This document shows positions 11,205-22,483 of a stretch of 64,000 nucleotides of DNA, piece by piece; the first letter of the stretch is position 1; the number at the start of each line of letters is the position of its first letter. Location of the stretch: assembly GCA_918026815.1 (NCBI GenBank), contig CAKJVC010000013.1, positions 124,001-188,000 on the forward strand. Direction: 5' to 3'. Under the pieces are notes generated by a model. It saw only the letters and a program-made list of their open reading frames with translations. It had not been told where the DNA came from and did no database searches. The stretch is from Chalara sp. BL73 (taxonomy: Eukaryota; Ascomycota; Leotiomycetes; Helotiales). The position numbers and the translations under genes are program-made.

Positions 11205-12097
11205 TTAGGATCCTAATCCATCTCTTGGAGCCTTACGAGCAACAGCCAGAATATGCTCCGAAGCACCAAGCACACACGGATCATCCGCAAACCGCTCCAC
11301 CACGTCCACCCAATCCTGAAACTCCTCTCCACACAATCCATTCAATCCCTCCGCGACCCAAAAGCCAAGAAAACTCTCACACGCCACTAATTTCTCAACC
11401 TTCAGCACAGGAACCTCCTTAAAGAGGTCCCTAATTTCATCCGGATGTGAATGATGTGAGAAATTGTCTTTCCTCCTCTCATACCTCCCATTCTCCAAAT
11501 ACGTCTCATAAAACTCCTTTTCCTGGACTAGCCGTCCCGGATCTCGTCGTGCCACATCTCTCAAATGACCGAACTTAGTGATGAAAGAAGCAAAGATTAC
11601 TCCGTTCGTTTTGGTCATCGCAGCACAATTAGCGAGCACAGAAACTCGCTCCTCGCGCTCCAGGAGGTGGTAAAGCGGGCCTAGGAGCAACGCTGCGTCG
11701 AACTTCTCTTTTTTGAAGAAACTGGACTCGCGGAGTTTTGACGCGTCGGCGCAAACGATCGCTTCCAGGGTAATGTTTGCTGCTTTTGCGTTTTCGGCCG
11801 CGAGAGCGAGTTCGCGTTGAGAGATATCACATAGTGTCACTTTGTGGCCTAGTTTGGCTAGCTCGGTAGCTGTGAAGGAATATTAGTTTTGGATCTCAAG
11901 TAGGGAAACTTTGTCGTGCCGTAGCGTCCGGTGCCTCCTCCTATGTCAGCAATTTGAAGGGACGTGTTATTTGTTGAGAGGAATGAAAGGATTGTTTTCA
12001 GCGTGAGGGCAAATTCCAGCTTTCCGCTGATAAGGCGGTTATTTTCAAGAGATGCGTTTTTGTTGTACCACTCTGCGACGAGAGCCGTATTTGACAT
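11205..12097 (-). CDS. Class I SAM-dependent methyltransferase
   Basis: Exons 12097-11920 and 11869-11205, 280 aa. SAM-binding motif I is IADIGGGTGRYA (~49-60), followed by VTLCDIS (acidic residue ~74) and FDAALLLGPLYHL in the strand-4 region, as in Methyltransf_11/25 enzymes. The intron separating GRY from ATELAKLGH is in frame only if it starts with GC (GCACGA...CACAG, 50 nt, with a good CTAAT branch). The nearest GT donors break the frame. The LLLGPLYHL block and overall layout resemble bacterial stand-alone methyltransferases, so a bacterial origin is possible. The substrate cannot be told from the sequence. The neighbouring HET gene offers no functional hint. Confidence 0.8.
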
Positions 12098-13115
12098 AGT
12101 GTAACGAAATCTTTTCAAGTCGAAATTCGAAAGACAATAAAAAATAAGTTACGGTTTTTAGATTTGTCGAGGAAGGAGAAACGAAAGTGGGAAACGGATT
12201 TATAAACTAGTTCTACAAAACGATTCAGGCTGTTCATTGGCTCTCTGGTGCGGCATTTTCTGCATCATGTGAGGAGCACCACAAGAGACAATGAAAAGGT
12301 TGAGATTGGAGAAGGAAATGAGCCGCAGCATGTTTATCGGAAATAATTAATATAATATACAATAAGTCGCGCGCTTATTGTTATCCACGGTATCGTTGTA
12401 TCGTACAGTTTTGCTTTAATCCTTAGCAGCAGTTGCCACTGATTCCGCGACAGCTAACTCCTTGACAATCACTATGCCAGCCACTCTGGCAGACAGGACC
12501 TGGCGATAAAACTAGTATAACATTCATAAATCAGAGTCCTGCTCTCTAGAACCGCACCTCTAGCATCCCCATCATGGCTCTCGGTATTGACAATGCCTCT
12601 TCGGTCACTGGTCTGTTACCCGGTTTATCACCCGAGGATCGCATCCGCAATCCGCAATGAGAACGTCAATGAAGCATATATAGAGATCTTGCAGACAGAA
12701 CTGAAATCAATCCTGCAAAGTCTCGGCGCGAGAGAAGCCGAACAGCCGCACCACAAGGTAGCTGTAGGTCTTCAGGAGAGGATAGGCGGTGGGGTAGATT
12801 AGTTAGATATGAACGCCGGCGCAATTATGCTAGCTCACATGCAATGGTTAGCACAACTGTGCTGGCATAGTATTCGGGCTATCTCATAATCCTTGCTAAG
12901 ACAATAGTTCTATAAAGTAACATGCATACTTTTTACAGGTGAGTCTTTTGAACTTAGAAGTGCCCAGATAAATATCAACAGCACCGTTGCAAAGATGGAG
13001 GTTTCTAGCACTATATTGAAAACACAAGTATGTACTTAGATAACAGGAAAAAGTATTCGCGAATTTTTCCTTTATTTAAGCGTTAGCCAACCAAGTTTAA
13101 AGAACAAACCAATTT
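12098..13115. other. Intergenic, with a small unassigned open frame
   Basis: Upstream of the methyltransferase. On the plus strand an ATG at 12573 (MALGIDNASS...) stops after 28 codons, and an overlapping frame to 12802 reads ENVNEAYIEILQTELKSILQ. This could be a piece of a decayed gene, but I do not recognise it. Confidence 0.35.
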
Positions 13116-13284
13116 TGTCACGGCACACGTTGTGCATCTACATATACGGTGGGCAACGGTGGTATAATGCGTAAGAATCTAAAGCTAAAGAAGGAAGAAG
13201 AGTTCGAGGAGAGCAGGCTCTATATACGTGAGAAGCTCCGGGAGCTCGGCCACAGTAAGTCATGTGTTCTTCAGGGACTTGACA
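13116..13284 (+). repeat. Dispersed TG...CA repeat, copy 2 (LTR-like)
   Basis: A 169 bp stretch, TGTCACGGCACA...GGACTTGACA, alignable end to end with 7390-7554 and partly with 48205-48330. Many differences between the copies are transitions. No target-site duplication is evident. Confidence 0.6.
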
Positions 13285-13882
13285 CTTAACGGCGCACAGG
13301 TCTTTGAAGCAGGCTACTTGTCATTTATAAAGTAGCAAGCTATGCGTTACGCTTGCCGGTAATGTTGCATCTCGTGCGATTTTAGGACATTTGCTGCAAT
13401 TCGAAAATCGGTCCCACATTCTCATTTTATTTCGGCCGATTTGACATTCAGACAGGGAATCAAAACAGAGGCAGAAATTCGTGGTAGAGCTAAGTAAACT
13501 CAGGATCGCTTCTGAAACGAAAGGTACTCTAGCAAATCCCTTCTTCCCACCCACAATACGCATGAGTAAAGTGGATGGCGGTCTCGTGCGGTCGAGTAGA
13601 AGTCCTATGACTGCTGGTTCAAGCCTTAATTGCTGAACCACATAGCCACCTTTCTGCATTCGGCTAGAACAATTGCTGTATAAAGGTGCTCCGCTCGGTG
13701 TGTATTTATCAGAAGTTCAAAGCAAACGGTCATACGGATACAGGGTTATCCATGGATGTTTCTTTAAGCTTGCTATTATCTATATTCTATATAGTACTCC
13801 GTGTTTCCCCCGCCGATTATTTTTTTTGTTCCAACGAAGCCCCCCATACTATAGAAACAGCCAACAGAAAAACCGAGTGGCC
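13285..13882. other. Intergenic, upstream of the NmrA-like gene
   Basis: No recognised gene. An open frame on the minus strand (13321-13659) has no known motif. The final 100-200 nt are pyrimidine-rich and probably include the promoter of the gene at 13883. Confidence 0.45.
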
Positions 13883-14668
13883 ATGACAAATTCATCGCAT
13901 ATACTAGTGCTCGGCGCCACAGGTAGGCTCCTTACCCCCCTCTTCTTCAGCGATGTCCTCGAATGATGAATAACTCGGACAGGTCCGTCGGGTATCATCT
14001 TTTGTGAGAAGGCTCTAGCAAGCGAGCATGAGCACAGATTAACAATCTATGCGCGATCCCCGTCTAAGCTGTCGAAATCTATATCAGAGCACAAGCGTGC
14101 GATAGTTATCCAAGGCGACTTTAGCGATGAAACAAAGCTGGCGGAAGCAGCAAAGTCTGGAGCGACCATTCTAGTTTCCTTTGCTGGACCAGGACCGAAA
14201 TCGAAAGGAACGGTCAGAGAAACGTCACACCTCCAAAGTCCGTGTGCTGAATACTGACGTTTCTCATAGCCCATAACGGAATGCTACAAAATCTTGTTCC
14301 CTCTGCTGGTCGCCAACAGCTTCACCCGGGCTCTAGTCCTTTGCACACCTTCGTGGACGGCACCTGAAGACGGGTTTTCTCTCCTATGGGGCCCAGGCAT
14401 GCGCTTATTCAAGTTGACGAACCCTTCACTCTATCGCGAGGCACATTCAATTGGTGCGTTCTGGTCATCTCAACCAGCAGACGATATTAAGTGGACTCTA
14501 TTCCGGGTCCCACAATTGACCGACGCAGAAGCACACCCTGTCAACGAGGCATTTAAGGGTGATGGAAATGACGGGATGAAGTTGAGTAGAAGGAGTATGG
14601 TGAACTGGGTGATGCAGGAATTGTACAATGATAAGTGGGTCGGCAAGGCGCCGATGATATCTGGATAG
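13883..14668 (+). CDS. NmrA-like NAD(P)-binding protein
   Basis: Three exons, 13883-13922, 13983-14212 and 14270-14668 (introns 60 and 57 nt), 222 aa. The N-terminus reads ILVLGATGPSGIIFCEKAL, the GxxGxxG Rossmann motif of NmrA/isoflavone-reductase-like atypical short-chain dehydrogenases, and intron 1 splits the second Gly codon. VIQGDFSDETKLAEAAKSGATILVSFAGP matches the usual second strand-turn region. The C-terminal part (RSMVNWVMQELYNDKWVGKAPMIS) is the normal end of the family. It is probably a redox sensor or reductase, substrate unknown. No Tyr-x3-Lys pair is required for this family. Confidence 0.8.
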
Positions 14669-15734
14669 GCAGGTGCTGCCCAACTGCCTGGCCAGCTCAA
14701 TGCACGTCTAATTCCAGTATGGGTCTATACTGCCTTATCTATCACATATAGAATCCATAGCTACTTTCAATTTTAAAGCTTAAGGTTAACGTTAAGGTTC
14801 ACATAGCTTCTGATAACCTGTTTCCAATATTACCATATTTTCTTCCCTATTGGTGGAGAAGCTCGACTAATGCCGCCAAGTCCCAGGAATCATTTGATCT
14901 ACTCTGGCCCCGCACGCATGAATCCCGCGCGCGAGAGATCCCGCGCGGGACCAGCGTATGCTAAGATAATTTTCTGCTTCAGGAAAACGTATTTCCTAAG
15001 ACAGTAAAGGGGCAACCCTATTAAGGTATAATCAACGAAGGCCGCTAACAGTCCGTTTAGGAGGCGGGGAAGCCGCCATTGTCATCAAATAGGGGCTGAG
15101 AGATTGGCCTAGAGCAGCGGCTGGTGGTTGTTGAACATTAAGCATAGCATGGCAATTGATATGTAGGTAATGAACTCAACCGTATTAGCTGGAAGTTGGT
15201 AGTTGGGCTTACATAGCATGGCCGACGATGGGGATTGGGTGCTGCCAGGTCTCAGCTCCTAAGTCTTACATTAAAGTTTGTGCACAGCTGCGGCAACCGA
15301 GCGGTCCTTGACATTTCCCATGCTGTGTACTGTCGTCTCCAGGTGTGCGAGGACTCCGTGACCCACAGGATACCGGGAGGGTGCCACGCCACCCGGTGGA
15401 CATGATTAATAGAGGCCGATCAGTTGAGCTGTGGCATGGCTGCATCCAGCGCGGATATTATTGGACTATATCCTCTGCCCCATCCTCACGGTTCTTACAT
15501 GTTTTTATTCTGCATTGTTACAATTCAATGCTGTTGAGGGTTGCTTGTTAGAGAGACTGTCTACTGATTCTTAGATATTCTCCAAAGGCGGCGCCATTCC
15601 TAGTGAGCCTATAAGGCGAGATTACGTTCCCAGCCTGTTAATCCACTCTCTGGGAGTCCTTTAGCACTTATTCAATCTCGCTGATTTTGATCCTGCTTCA
15701 CTGTTTCCTCAGCTAGCCGCCCTTCTCTTCGACC
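14669..15734. other. Intergenic, with a GC-rich hairpin and a faint ankyrin-gene echo
   Basis: There is a 9 bp inverted repeat (TCCCGCGCG at 14923-14931 and its complement at 14942-14950). Around 15068-15098 the minus strand shares a short block encoding PLxDDNGG with exon 2 of the ankyrin gene at 4608-6072. This is too short to call a feature with confidence. Open frame 15345-15551 is unrecognised. Confidence 0.35.
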
Positions 15735-16849
15735 ATGTCTGCTCAGCTTGAAAGTGAAGCTGGTTGGGAGGCTGGTATACTCGCCTGGCTGCATCGGCAA
15801 CTCTTTGTGAAAATACCAGCTCCACCAGCCTCAATTAGACTGACTGATAAAGTTGCCATTGTCACCGGGTCAAATGTCGGCCTGGGATTCGAGTGTTCTA
15901 TGCAGCTCCTGGAAATGGATCTTCGACGCCTCATCCTGGCGGTCCGGTCTGAGCCAAAGGGCAATGCCGCCGCCCTGCACTTGCAATCCAAATATCCGAG
16001 AGCAAAAATAGAAGTCTGGGTCCTCGACATGGAGTCGTACGACTCCATCCTTCAATTTGCTCGTCGCTGCGAAAGCCTCCCCATGCTCGATATCGCGATT
16101 CTCAATGCAGGACTCACGAGACAGAACTTCGAACGGAGTCCATCTACAAACCACGAGACAATGTTGCAGGTCAACTACCTATCTACATCTCTGCTCGCCA
16201 TCCTCCTCGTGCCTACCCTCAAGGCCAAGCTTGAGGGACATCACCCAGGGCGGCTGACGATTGTTGGGTCTGACTTGTCGCACTTTGCGAGCTTCCCAGA
16301 ACCGCATGCGGATCCGCTGATCCAGTCGCTTGACGAAGACAGAGATTTTAAACCGATGGGAAGATACTCACTGACGAAGCTTATGGAGCAGTTCTTTGTC
16401 ATAAAACTAGCCAAGCAAATTTCACCCAACGATGTTGTCATAAACCTGGTAAATCCAGGCTTTTGCAGTGGTACATCTCTGAACAGAGAATCGAGCCGTT
16501 CTTGGCTCACCACGCTCCTTGCGCTGACCGTCGCGAGGACAACAGTAGATGGAGCAAGGACATACATCGATGCTGCGATTGTTAAAGGGAAAGAAAGTCA
16601 CGGGAGCTATCATAGCGAAGGCAGAATTAAACCGTATGTCACAGTTCCTTGTTTTAATTTCACTCACCCGAGATGTCAAATGCGGCAGCTATTCACGGGA
16701 CATTATTGATTCTTGTTATGGCTAGGTATCCGAAAATCATATATACAACCTTAGGTAAGGAGATTGAGGAGAGGCTATGGAAAGAAACTCTGGATGAGTT
16801 CGAATTTGTTGGCGCACGAGGCATTATTGAAGCTGCGAGGCGGGGCTGA
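15735..16849 (+). CDS. Short-chain dehydrogenase/reductase
   Basis: Exons 15735-16633 and 16726-16849 (92 nt intron, GTATGT...CTAG), 340 aa. The Rossmann motif TGSNVGLG is at ~44-51, NAG at 124-126, a Ser in IVGSDLSH (~179) and the catalytic Tyr-Lys in YSLTK (211-215). The ~35-residue leader before the Rossmann fold and the C-terminal IEERLWKETLDEF helix are typical of fungal WW-oxidoreductase/retinol-dehydrogenase-like enzymes, often found in secondary metabolism. Specificity cannot be read from the sequence. If the intron is not removed, the reading frame ends early at 16709. Confidence 0.88.
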
Positions 16850-17151
16850 CCTGGGGTGGAGACATCGCCGAGCTTAGACTTCTATTTTTCATATAGATAT
16901 GATCCTCCTAAGGAAAGGGGAGTGGCAAGCTGCAATATACTCTATAATATACTCCGATAAGGCGAGCCATGTTTTTGTACGCTTCATTTCCATTAGGACG
17001 CACAGGCTCGGGGCATATCCTAGGCGAGACATTGCCACGCTGTCAACCTACTGGGGGCTATCGCAACCGGTCCACTTTACAGCAGCTGGTGGTTGCCAGC
17101 CAGACCTTTATTCTCCCCCATTTCGAGCTAGGAATCGAGGAACAGTGGAAC

Positions 17152-17765
17152 TAGCGGGTTATGTTGATGAGCCGGCTCCTCTTATGACCAACTACGCCAA
17201 GGACATGTTTGGATTTGGGCCTGACCGGGACTGGCAAACTGGAACGACAGCATCATTGCCATCTCCGACAGGATCACTAGGCTATGCCAGTGCGGGCAAC
17301 TTTGATCTGACCCCCTTCCACAAGGAAGTAGGAAAGCTCCTTCACTATCCGGCTACTTCGACAGCTCCATCGCAGCTGGAAGCAGTCTGTACCACTACAA
17401 CCGGATCTTGAAGACCCTCACACCCAAGGGCATCAAGTTAGATGAATTCTACCGGTTTTTCTTGGTTCCCGGATTGCAGTAAGTGCCCAGCCTTCCTCCT
17501 CTCGCTACAAGTCAGCACGCTCACTTCTCCCGCTCTAGATACTGTTCCAGCACCACCCCTCAGCTAGAATGCCCCTTGGTAATTCGCTGGAGCTAAGCAG
17601 TCTAGCTTTCTTAATCCGGACTGCTATGGCGTCCCGGGCTACCGAGACAACAAGCACGACGTTCTCTTTGCCATGATGGCTTGAATCGAGAAGGGAATAG
17701 CACCTACCGAAGTCATCGCAACCAAGTGGCACAACGACGCCATCACAGACAAGGTATTCAGCTAG
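17152..17765 (+). pseudogene. Tannase/feruloyl-esterase-type C-terminal fragment, broken
   Basis: Pieces in different frames read in order as the end of a tannase-family esterase: YVDEPAPLMTNYAKDMFGF, WNDSIIAISDRIT, AGNFDLTPFHKE, GYFDSSIAAGSSLYHYNRIL, GIKLDEFYRFFLVPGL, then after an intron-like gap DNKHDVLFAMMA*IEKGIAPTEVIATKWHND. At least two frameshifts separate them. A TGA at 17682-17684 sits where the family has Trp (TGG to TGA, a G-to-A change). The N-terminal two thirds, including the catalytic Ser region, are not recognisable. It cannot encode a working enzyme. It lies 300 nt downstream of the dehydrogenase gene on the same strand. Confidence 0.75.
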
Positions 17766-18551
17766 TGCCTCATCTGTATATACCCCAATCAGGCCGTTTA
17801 TACTAGCAAAGGCGATACGAATAAAGCAGGGAACTGGTGCTGCAAGAATCTCTGTTTAGTCAATTAATTCACAGAGTTAGCTTCGGGCTTAAAGCGGTCC
17901 ACGGCCAGCACTGTGCAGAGAAAGGCGTGAGAATATGCGAAATTATGATGTTGAACTTCATTTTGGAAATACCTTGACCTTCTATATGCGGTGGAACGTG
18001 TAAAATATTGTGTTAGAAGCGCTGTTGAAATGCATTTCCGTCTTAAAACTGCCTACAGTGATATTATGAGACACTACATTGCCGAAGTAAGACCGGCCGG
18101 GAATAAAAGAATAGATAGCCAAATGGTAAGCTGGCATTACATTGTGCTGCACGATAAACTCGAGGCGCGGATGAACCGGAGATCCTGTTCTCGTTTTCTT
18201 CACTTTGGTGCTCTTATTTATTGCAAAAAGGGGGCGATCTTACACGTTAAGCATGCCTATTCATAACTGGCTCGGCTGCCTTGCGAATATACAATAAGAG
18301 CCAGCAAATGTGATATATTAAGGTATTTCTAGCGACCATGGTTGTTGGCTGGGTACCGGCCATCTGTTCTTAGCTCTGTTAAGGCTATTCACTCTTAGCA
18401 GCGTATATTTTCTTGATCAAATACATGAACTTAAAATCCTTCCTCCCCCGGATGAAACACCAAAGGAAAGCAAAAATCCATATTATAATACAAAAGAAGT
18501 CTATATGTTTAACACATCCCGCCTAACCATATCCGTCTAGTTTGAGTTCTA
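17766..18551. other. Intergenic
   Basis: No recognised gene or RNA. A 91-codon open frame at 17991-18266 has no motif. The last part is probably the 3' flank of the RTA1-like gene. Confidence 0.5.
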
Positions 18552-19450
18552 CTATCTTAGGGCCATTTCCACACTACTAGATGTCGGAGTTCCCTTGCCA
18601 GCGTCTATGAGGGCCCGCGGGTGTATAACGTTGAAGATAGCCACAGCAAGGAACATCAAAGCGCCGTCAAAGATGTATAGGAAGACCTCATGGGTCAAGA
18701 TGTAGCCGTCCGAGCCCTGGATGTACTCGATGACACGGATGATGGACCGCACCATGATGAGCACAATGGTGAGGTACAGTACATACATGTGTTTCGGCCA
18801 GGGGAGGTGTGCCGGCAGTGGGAGGTTCGCCGAGTTGCTGCGCATGCGCTTGTGCCAGATCAGAGCCACGAGCGCAAACAGGCCGAAGAAGACGATCTGG
18901 ATGAAAAGACCGATGAGGATAATGCGCTCGCCGTTCTTAATCTTCGTCGGGTCGTTGCTGGTCAGGAGGCCGCTTCCTGCATTTTGTTAATTTTGGGATG
19001 GGAATCTTGACGTAATGAAAAGGAAAAGTGAATTCAGGGATGCAAACCTCCAGCGAGCACCAAAAATGACAGCACGTCCCCAACCACGAAGATCTTGGTT
19101 AGCCACTTCTTCCTAATCAGCGAGTACTGCTCTCCCCCGCTGACCAAAATAATGCGCCCCAAAATCATATATATCGTGGCTGCCACCAGTGCGGGCGCGA
19201 CCAAAATTAGGAGGGCTTGCATAATGTACGGCCCAAGTTTCCAGTTGGGGGTCTCCAGCGAGGATTTGATACGCGCAGCATACCCTACGGCTTCCATAAA
19301 ACCACCGACCACCATAGCGAGGAAGTACCATGTTCGTTGGCGGATCGTCTGAACGAGGTGGAACAGCGAGGTAAGAAGGAACAGGACAGTAAATATCACT
19401 GCCGCTGCCTTGGAGGGGTCGTAGTGGTAGTACTTAAATTTTTCAGCCAT
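18552..19450 (-). CDS. RTA1-like seven-helix membrane protein
   Basis: Exons 19450-19048 and 18976-18552 (71 nt intron), 275 aa. Seven hydrophobic segments can be traced, beginning AAAVIFTVLFLLTSLFHLVQ and including MQALLILVAPALVAATIYMIL, VLSFLVLAGG and IILIGLFIQIVFFGLFALVAL. Landmarks of the RTA1 family are present: the Tyr-Asp-Pro N-terminus (YYHYDPS), WYFLAMVVGGFMEAVGYAAR, and the segment RSIIRVIEYIQGSDGYILTHE with its final hydrophobic FLYIFDGALMF. Members act in the plasma membrane as lipid-translocating or stress-resistance proteins. The C-terminal tail is short and Ser/Thr-rich. The start is the only ATG near the family N-terminus. Confidence 0.9.
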
Positions 19451-20148
19451 TGCCAATTAGATAAGACAAACGGGAAAACAACCCGAATGGTGATATTAAG
19501 AGGAAATCGCTTTTAAACCAAAAAGGAATCAATAGTTTTGGGGCAAGAACGGACGGAGATGGGGATGTTAATCCTAAGATCGACAAATTTGGCTTATCTT
19601 AGCTGGTAGGAGAAGCTGATACTTGTAGTAAAACCTGAATTCGAGATTGTATTTATTTACCTAAGACTGTGTCTTGGCTGTGGGGCGTGCGCAACTCCAC
19701 CTCCGAGACCGACGAAGCAAGAGATGAGAGGGAGAGAGCAAAGGCTGCCGAGAAAGTCGGGAATAAATATAGTTGGCTAGATAATAAGCTCTATGAAGCA
19801 AGGCTGTGCCTATGTCCTCTTGGCATCCGATTGTATCAGAGCAATTTGTTCTCACAACACGAGCCCCTATTTTAGAACCCATTACGCGTCAATGAAGCTT
19901 CTACATAGCAATGTAGATAGAATTAGCCTCTCGATATTTGGCAACTAGAAATCTGCAAACTTTTCATCCGAAGTTTCCGTGTACCTTTATTATTAAAGTT
20001 CCAACCGATTTAATATCAGCAAACACTAGCGCAACCCATCCGAATTTCTCGGGTTTGGCGCTGGTTGGTTGGCAAGGGTATTTCATACATCACGTGACCA
20101 CCAGAGGATCATGCCTCATCAGCCTTTGGCTTTGACAAATGAGTACAA
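19451..20148. other. Divergent intergenic region
   Basis: Shared upstream region between the RTA1-like gene (-) and the Zn2Cys6 regulator gene (+). Nothing else is recognised. A CACGTGACC block (about 20091-20099) is a possible E-box-like site, but one match proves little. Confidence 0.45.
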
Positions 20149-21431
20149 ATGGAAAAGCAAGAAGCCTCCACTATGCCACCCCCCAGTAAGACCAGGAAGT
20201 TTCGCTTAAGGTCGCGTGTAGGCTGTCACCAGTGCAAACGACGGAAAATAAAAGTAGCGCTCACCAGCTTCACAACACCTCACTCAAAAGCACTAACAAG
20301 AGACTACAGTGCGATGAGCAGGCGCCTGCTTGCCAGCAATGCGTCAAGCATCGGATACCGTGCTCGTTCACTGTTGAGGTGGGCGAGCCAACGAACAGTA
20401 CCACCCGGGAGCCCGGCAACGGCTCGTCCACCTCACCCGCACAGCTCATCAACCTGGAGCTCATCAACCTGGAGCTCATCCACCACTTCGCAACCTCGAC
20501 GTGCCTTGCCGACGATGCCATGAGCCCGAAGGTGAAGTGCTGGCAGACTGCTGTCATCAAGCAAGGCTTCAAGCATGACTACCTCTTGCACGGCATCCTC
20601 ACTGTGTCGGCATTCCACATCGTCAGCCTAAAGCGGAAGGGTGCGGACAGCGTCGACTGGTGCTTTGATGAGCAGGCCTACCTTCACGCCGCCTATGATC
20701 ACTACGACCTCGCGCTCCCGAGCTTCCGCCAGAACCTCCAGAGTCTCAACGACCAGAACTGCCACGCGCTCTTTGCCTGCTCAATCCTGATCTTCGTAGC
20801 CTCATCCGCGCGGCAGGCAGGCGCGGTGCAGTCGTCCTTCGCCAGTACCCACTCGTTCTCCTCGCTGGACCACGATAAGGGCTACACCCGCATGCTCGAG
20901 TGGATCTCTCTCATCCGCGGCATTGCCACACTTGTGTACCCCTACTCCGCTACTATTAAGAGCGGCTCCTTGGGAGACCTAATCCGCCCTGACCCCATGG
21001 CCCTCGAGGATGAAGACCTTGGCAGCCCGAGCATCCCCAAGCACCTCGACGAGCTGATCAACTTCTTCTCCAATGGAGGCGGTGGTAACACCCGCTTGGA
21101 GGTGTTGTCCGCCTGCCGTGTGGCCCTTGTCCTGTTGCAGCGGCTGTATGCGAGGCTGAGCCGCACAAAAGATCGGACCGCAGGATTCCTCTGGGCTGTA
21201 CTTATGGAAGAGGGGTTTGTAGACTTGCTTAGGGAGAAGGTGGCCGAGGCGCAGATTGTGCTGGCCTACTTCTGTGTGCTGCTGCTGCAGGCCAACGGGG
21301 AATGGTGGGTCAGCGGGTTACCGGCCTACATTATTGGCGTTGTTGCGCGTAATCTTATGCCCGGATGGGAGAGGTGGCTAAAATGGCCGCTAGAATGTGC
21401 CGGACTTGCAAAGAAGGACGTAGAGGATTAG
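20149..21431 (+). CDS. Zn2Cys6 transcription factor
   Basis: Exons 20149-20253 and 20310-21431 (56 nt intron), 408 aa. The zinc cluster is GCHQCKRRKIKCDEQAPACQ followed by QCVKHRIPCSF, with six Cys in the normal spacing. The intron falls exactly between KRRKIK and CDE, as in many fungal zinc-cluster genes. The C-terminal part (LLHGILTVSAFHIVSLKRKG..., YDHYDLALPSFRQNL) matches the fungal regulator domain of the UPC2/Fungal_trans_2 kind. A 15 nt unit is duplicated head to tail at 20445-20474, giving LINLELINLEL in the protein just after the DNA-binding part. It is transcribed divergently from the RTA1-like gene and may regulate it; this is inference. Confidence 0.9.
20445..20474 (+). repeat. 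Exact 15 bp tandem duplication inside the Zn2Cys6 gene
   Basis: CTCATCAACCTGGAG occurs twice in direct succession, and CTCATC of a third unit follows. The duplication is in frame and adds five residues. Confidence 0.95.
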
Positions 21432-21890
21432 AGTTTACTTATGTAGAAGGCTTAATAAAACAAGTAAAATCGCCTACCCTGACTGACGAAACCAACTTAA
21501 GCCAAGCCATAGACGCTGGGGCTTGCCCTAGAAGAAGTGCTGGCCAGCTTCCAGCGGCTGCTCATCACAGCGCTGTTCGCTGACTCCTTTTTCCCAGTCA
21601 AGGCCTGATGTAGCTGCGAAGAGGTAGCCAATTCTAGAAACGCAGAAAAAGCTGTACTATCTGACACCAGTTATTCTGGCAATGGTTGGTTCACCCCACA
21701 ACCCGTTTGTGTGCTCACTCGTGGCATTTCTTCTCATCAATTCGGTGCTCATATGAGAAGAGGAACCCCTCAGTTGCTCCTCGCTTGTCGCGGTGAAGTT
21801 TCGAATGTGCCAGGCCATGGGCGTTCACAAAGATGGCACGGATTCCGGCCACGATGAGATCCAAGTTGAAGAGAGGAAGAGGGTATGGTG
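21432..21890. other. Intergenic, between regulator gene and membrane-protein remnant
   Basis: No intact gene. One plus-strand frame near 21510-21608 reads LALEEVLASFQRLLITALFADSFFPVKA before a stop, possibly the tail of a lost gene. I cannot assign it. Confidence 0.35.
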
Positions 21891-22483
21891 TCACTTGCTG
21901 AACTTTGATGTTATGACAAGTATTGTGCCGAGCTTGTCGCTCGTGTATCGTTGAATTTCCAAGAATGAAGTTTCTTCAAAGACGTGAGTACATCTCTCCA
22001 ATGTCTTGGTAAGGAAAGTCTCCTCCATTGCAGCATAGATGAGATGTGACGGGTAAAATGGTACCACTGCACCATGCGACCAAAAGTGAATCCACTGATA
22101 GTCAAACATGCTACAGTGATATATAGACCCCTAACTCTCCGCGACATGAGGCTTGTCAACATAGTTAGTAGACAACACATAAAATTGAGAGGATCGAACT
22201 TGAGGTGATAAGTAACTCGCTTAGCCCAAGAAATCTGCCTGAAAGGCGTAGAGCTCAGCCACGTGAGGCTGAACTCAACGACGATATGTCTCGCAGCTGC
22301 CGATCGCGCAAACCTAGTCAACCGCTGGTCGGCTACTGTAGGAAGGCCGACATGATTTGTGTTTTCGCTAATGGCGTAACTCGACAGGGGAACACAAAGA
22401 GGATGATACAATCCAGGGAGCCAGAATAGCCAACTAACCGTACTGTATGTGTTGCGTGCCTGCTGTCTCCGCAATTTCGGCAT
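21891..22483 (-). pseudogene. Degenerate membrane-protein coding region, possibly MBOAT/wax-synthase-like
   Basis: Two overlapping minus-strand frames together suggest a decayed polytopic membrane protein. One frame gives RVTYHLKFDPLNFMCCLLTML. The next gives ITVACLTISGFTFG. The shifted frame gives HGAVVPFYPSHLIYAAM. The order and the PSHLIYAAM block remind me of fungal membrane-bound O-acyltransferases used in terpenoid pathways. Frame changes and the lack of a clean His motif argue that it is dead. This assignment is tentative. Confidence 0.28.

Noticed and set aside
14923..14950. GC-rich hairpin as a transcription terminator
   Set aside because: Terminators of that kind are bacterial; here it lies in a fungal intergenic region with no T-run.
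19830..19850. GTATCAGAGC as a retrotransposon primer-binding site (also near 59943)
   Set aside because: The motif resembles the usual initiator-tRNA match, but no LTR precedes either site.
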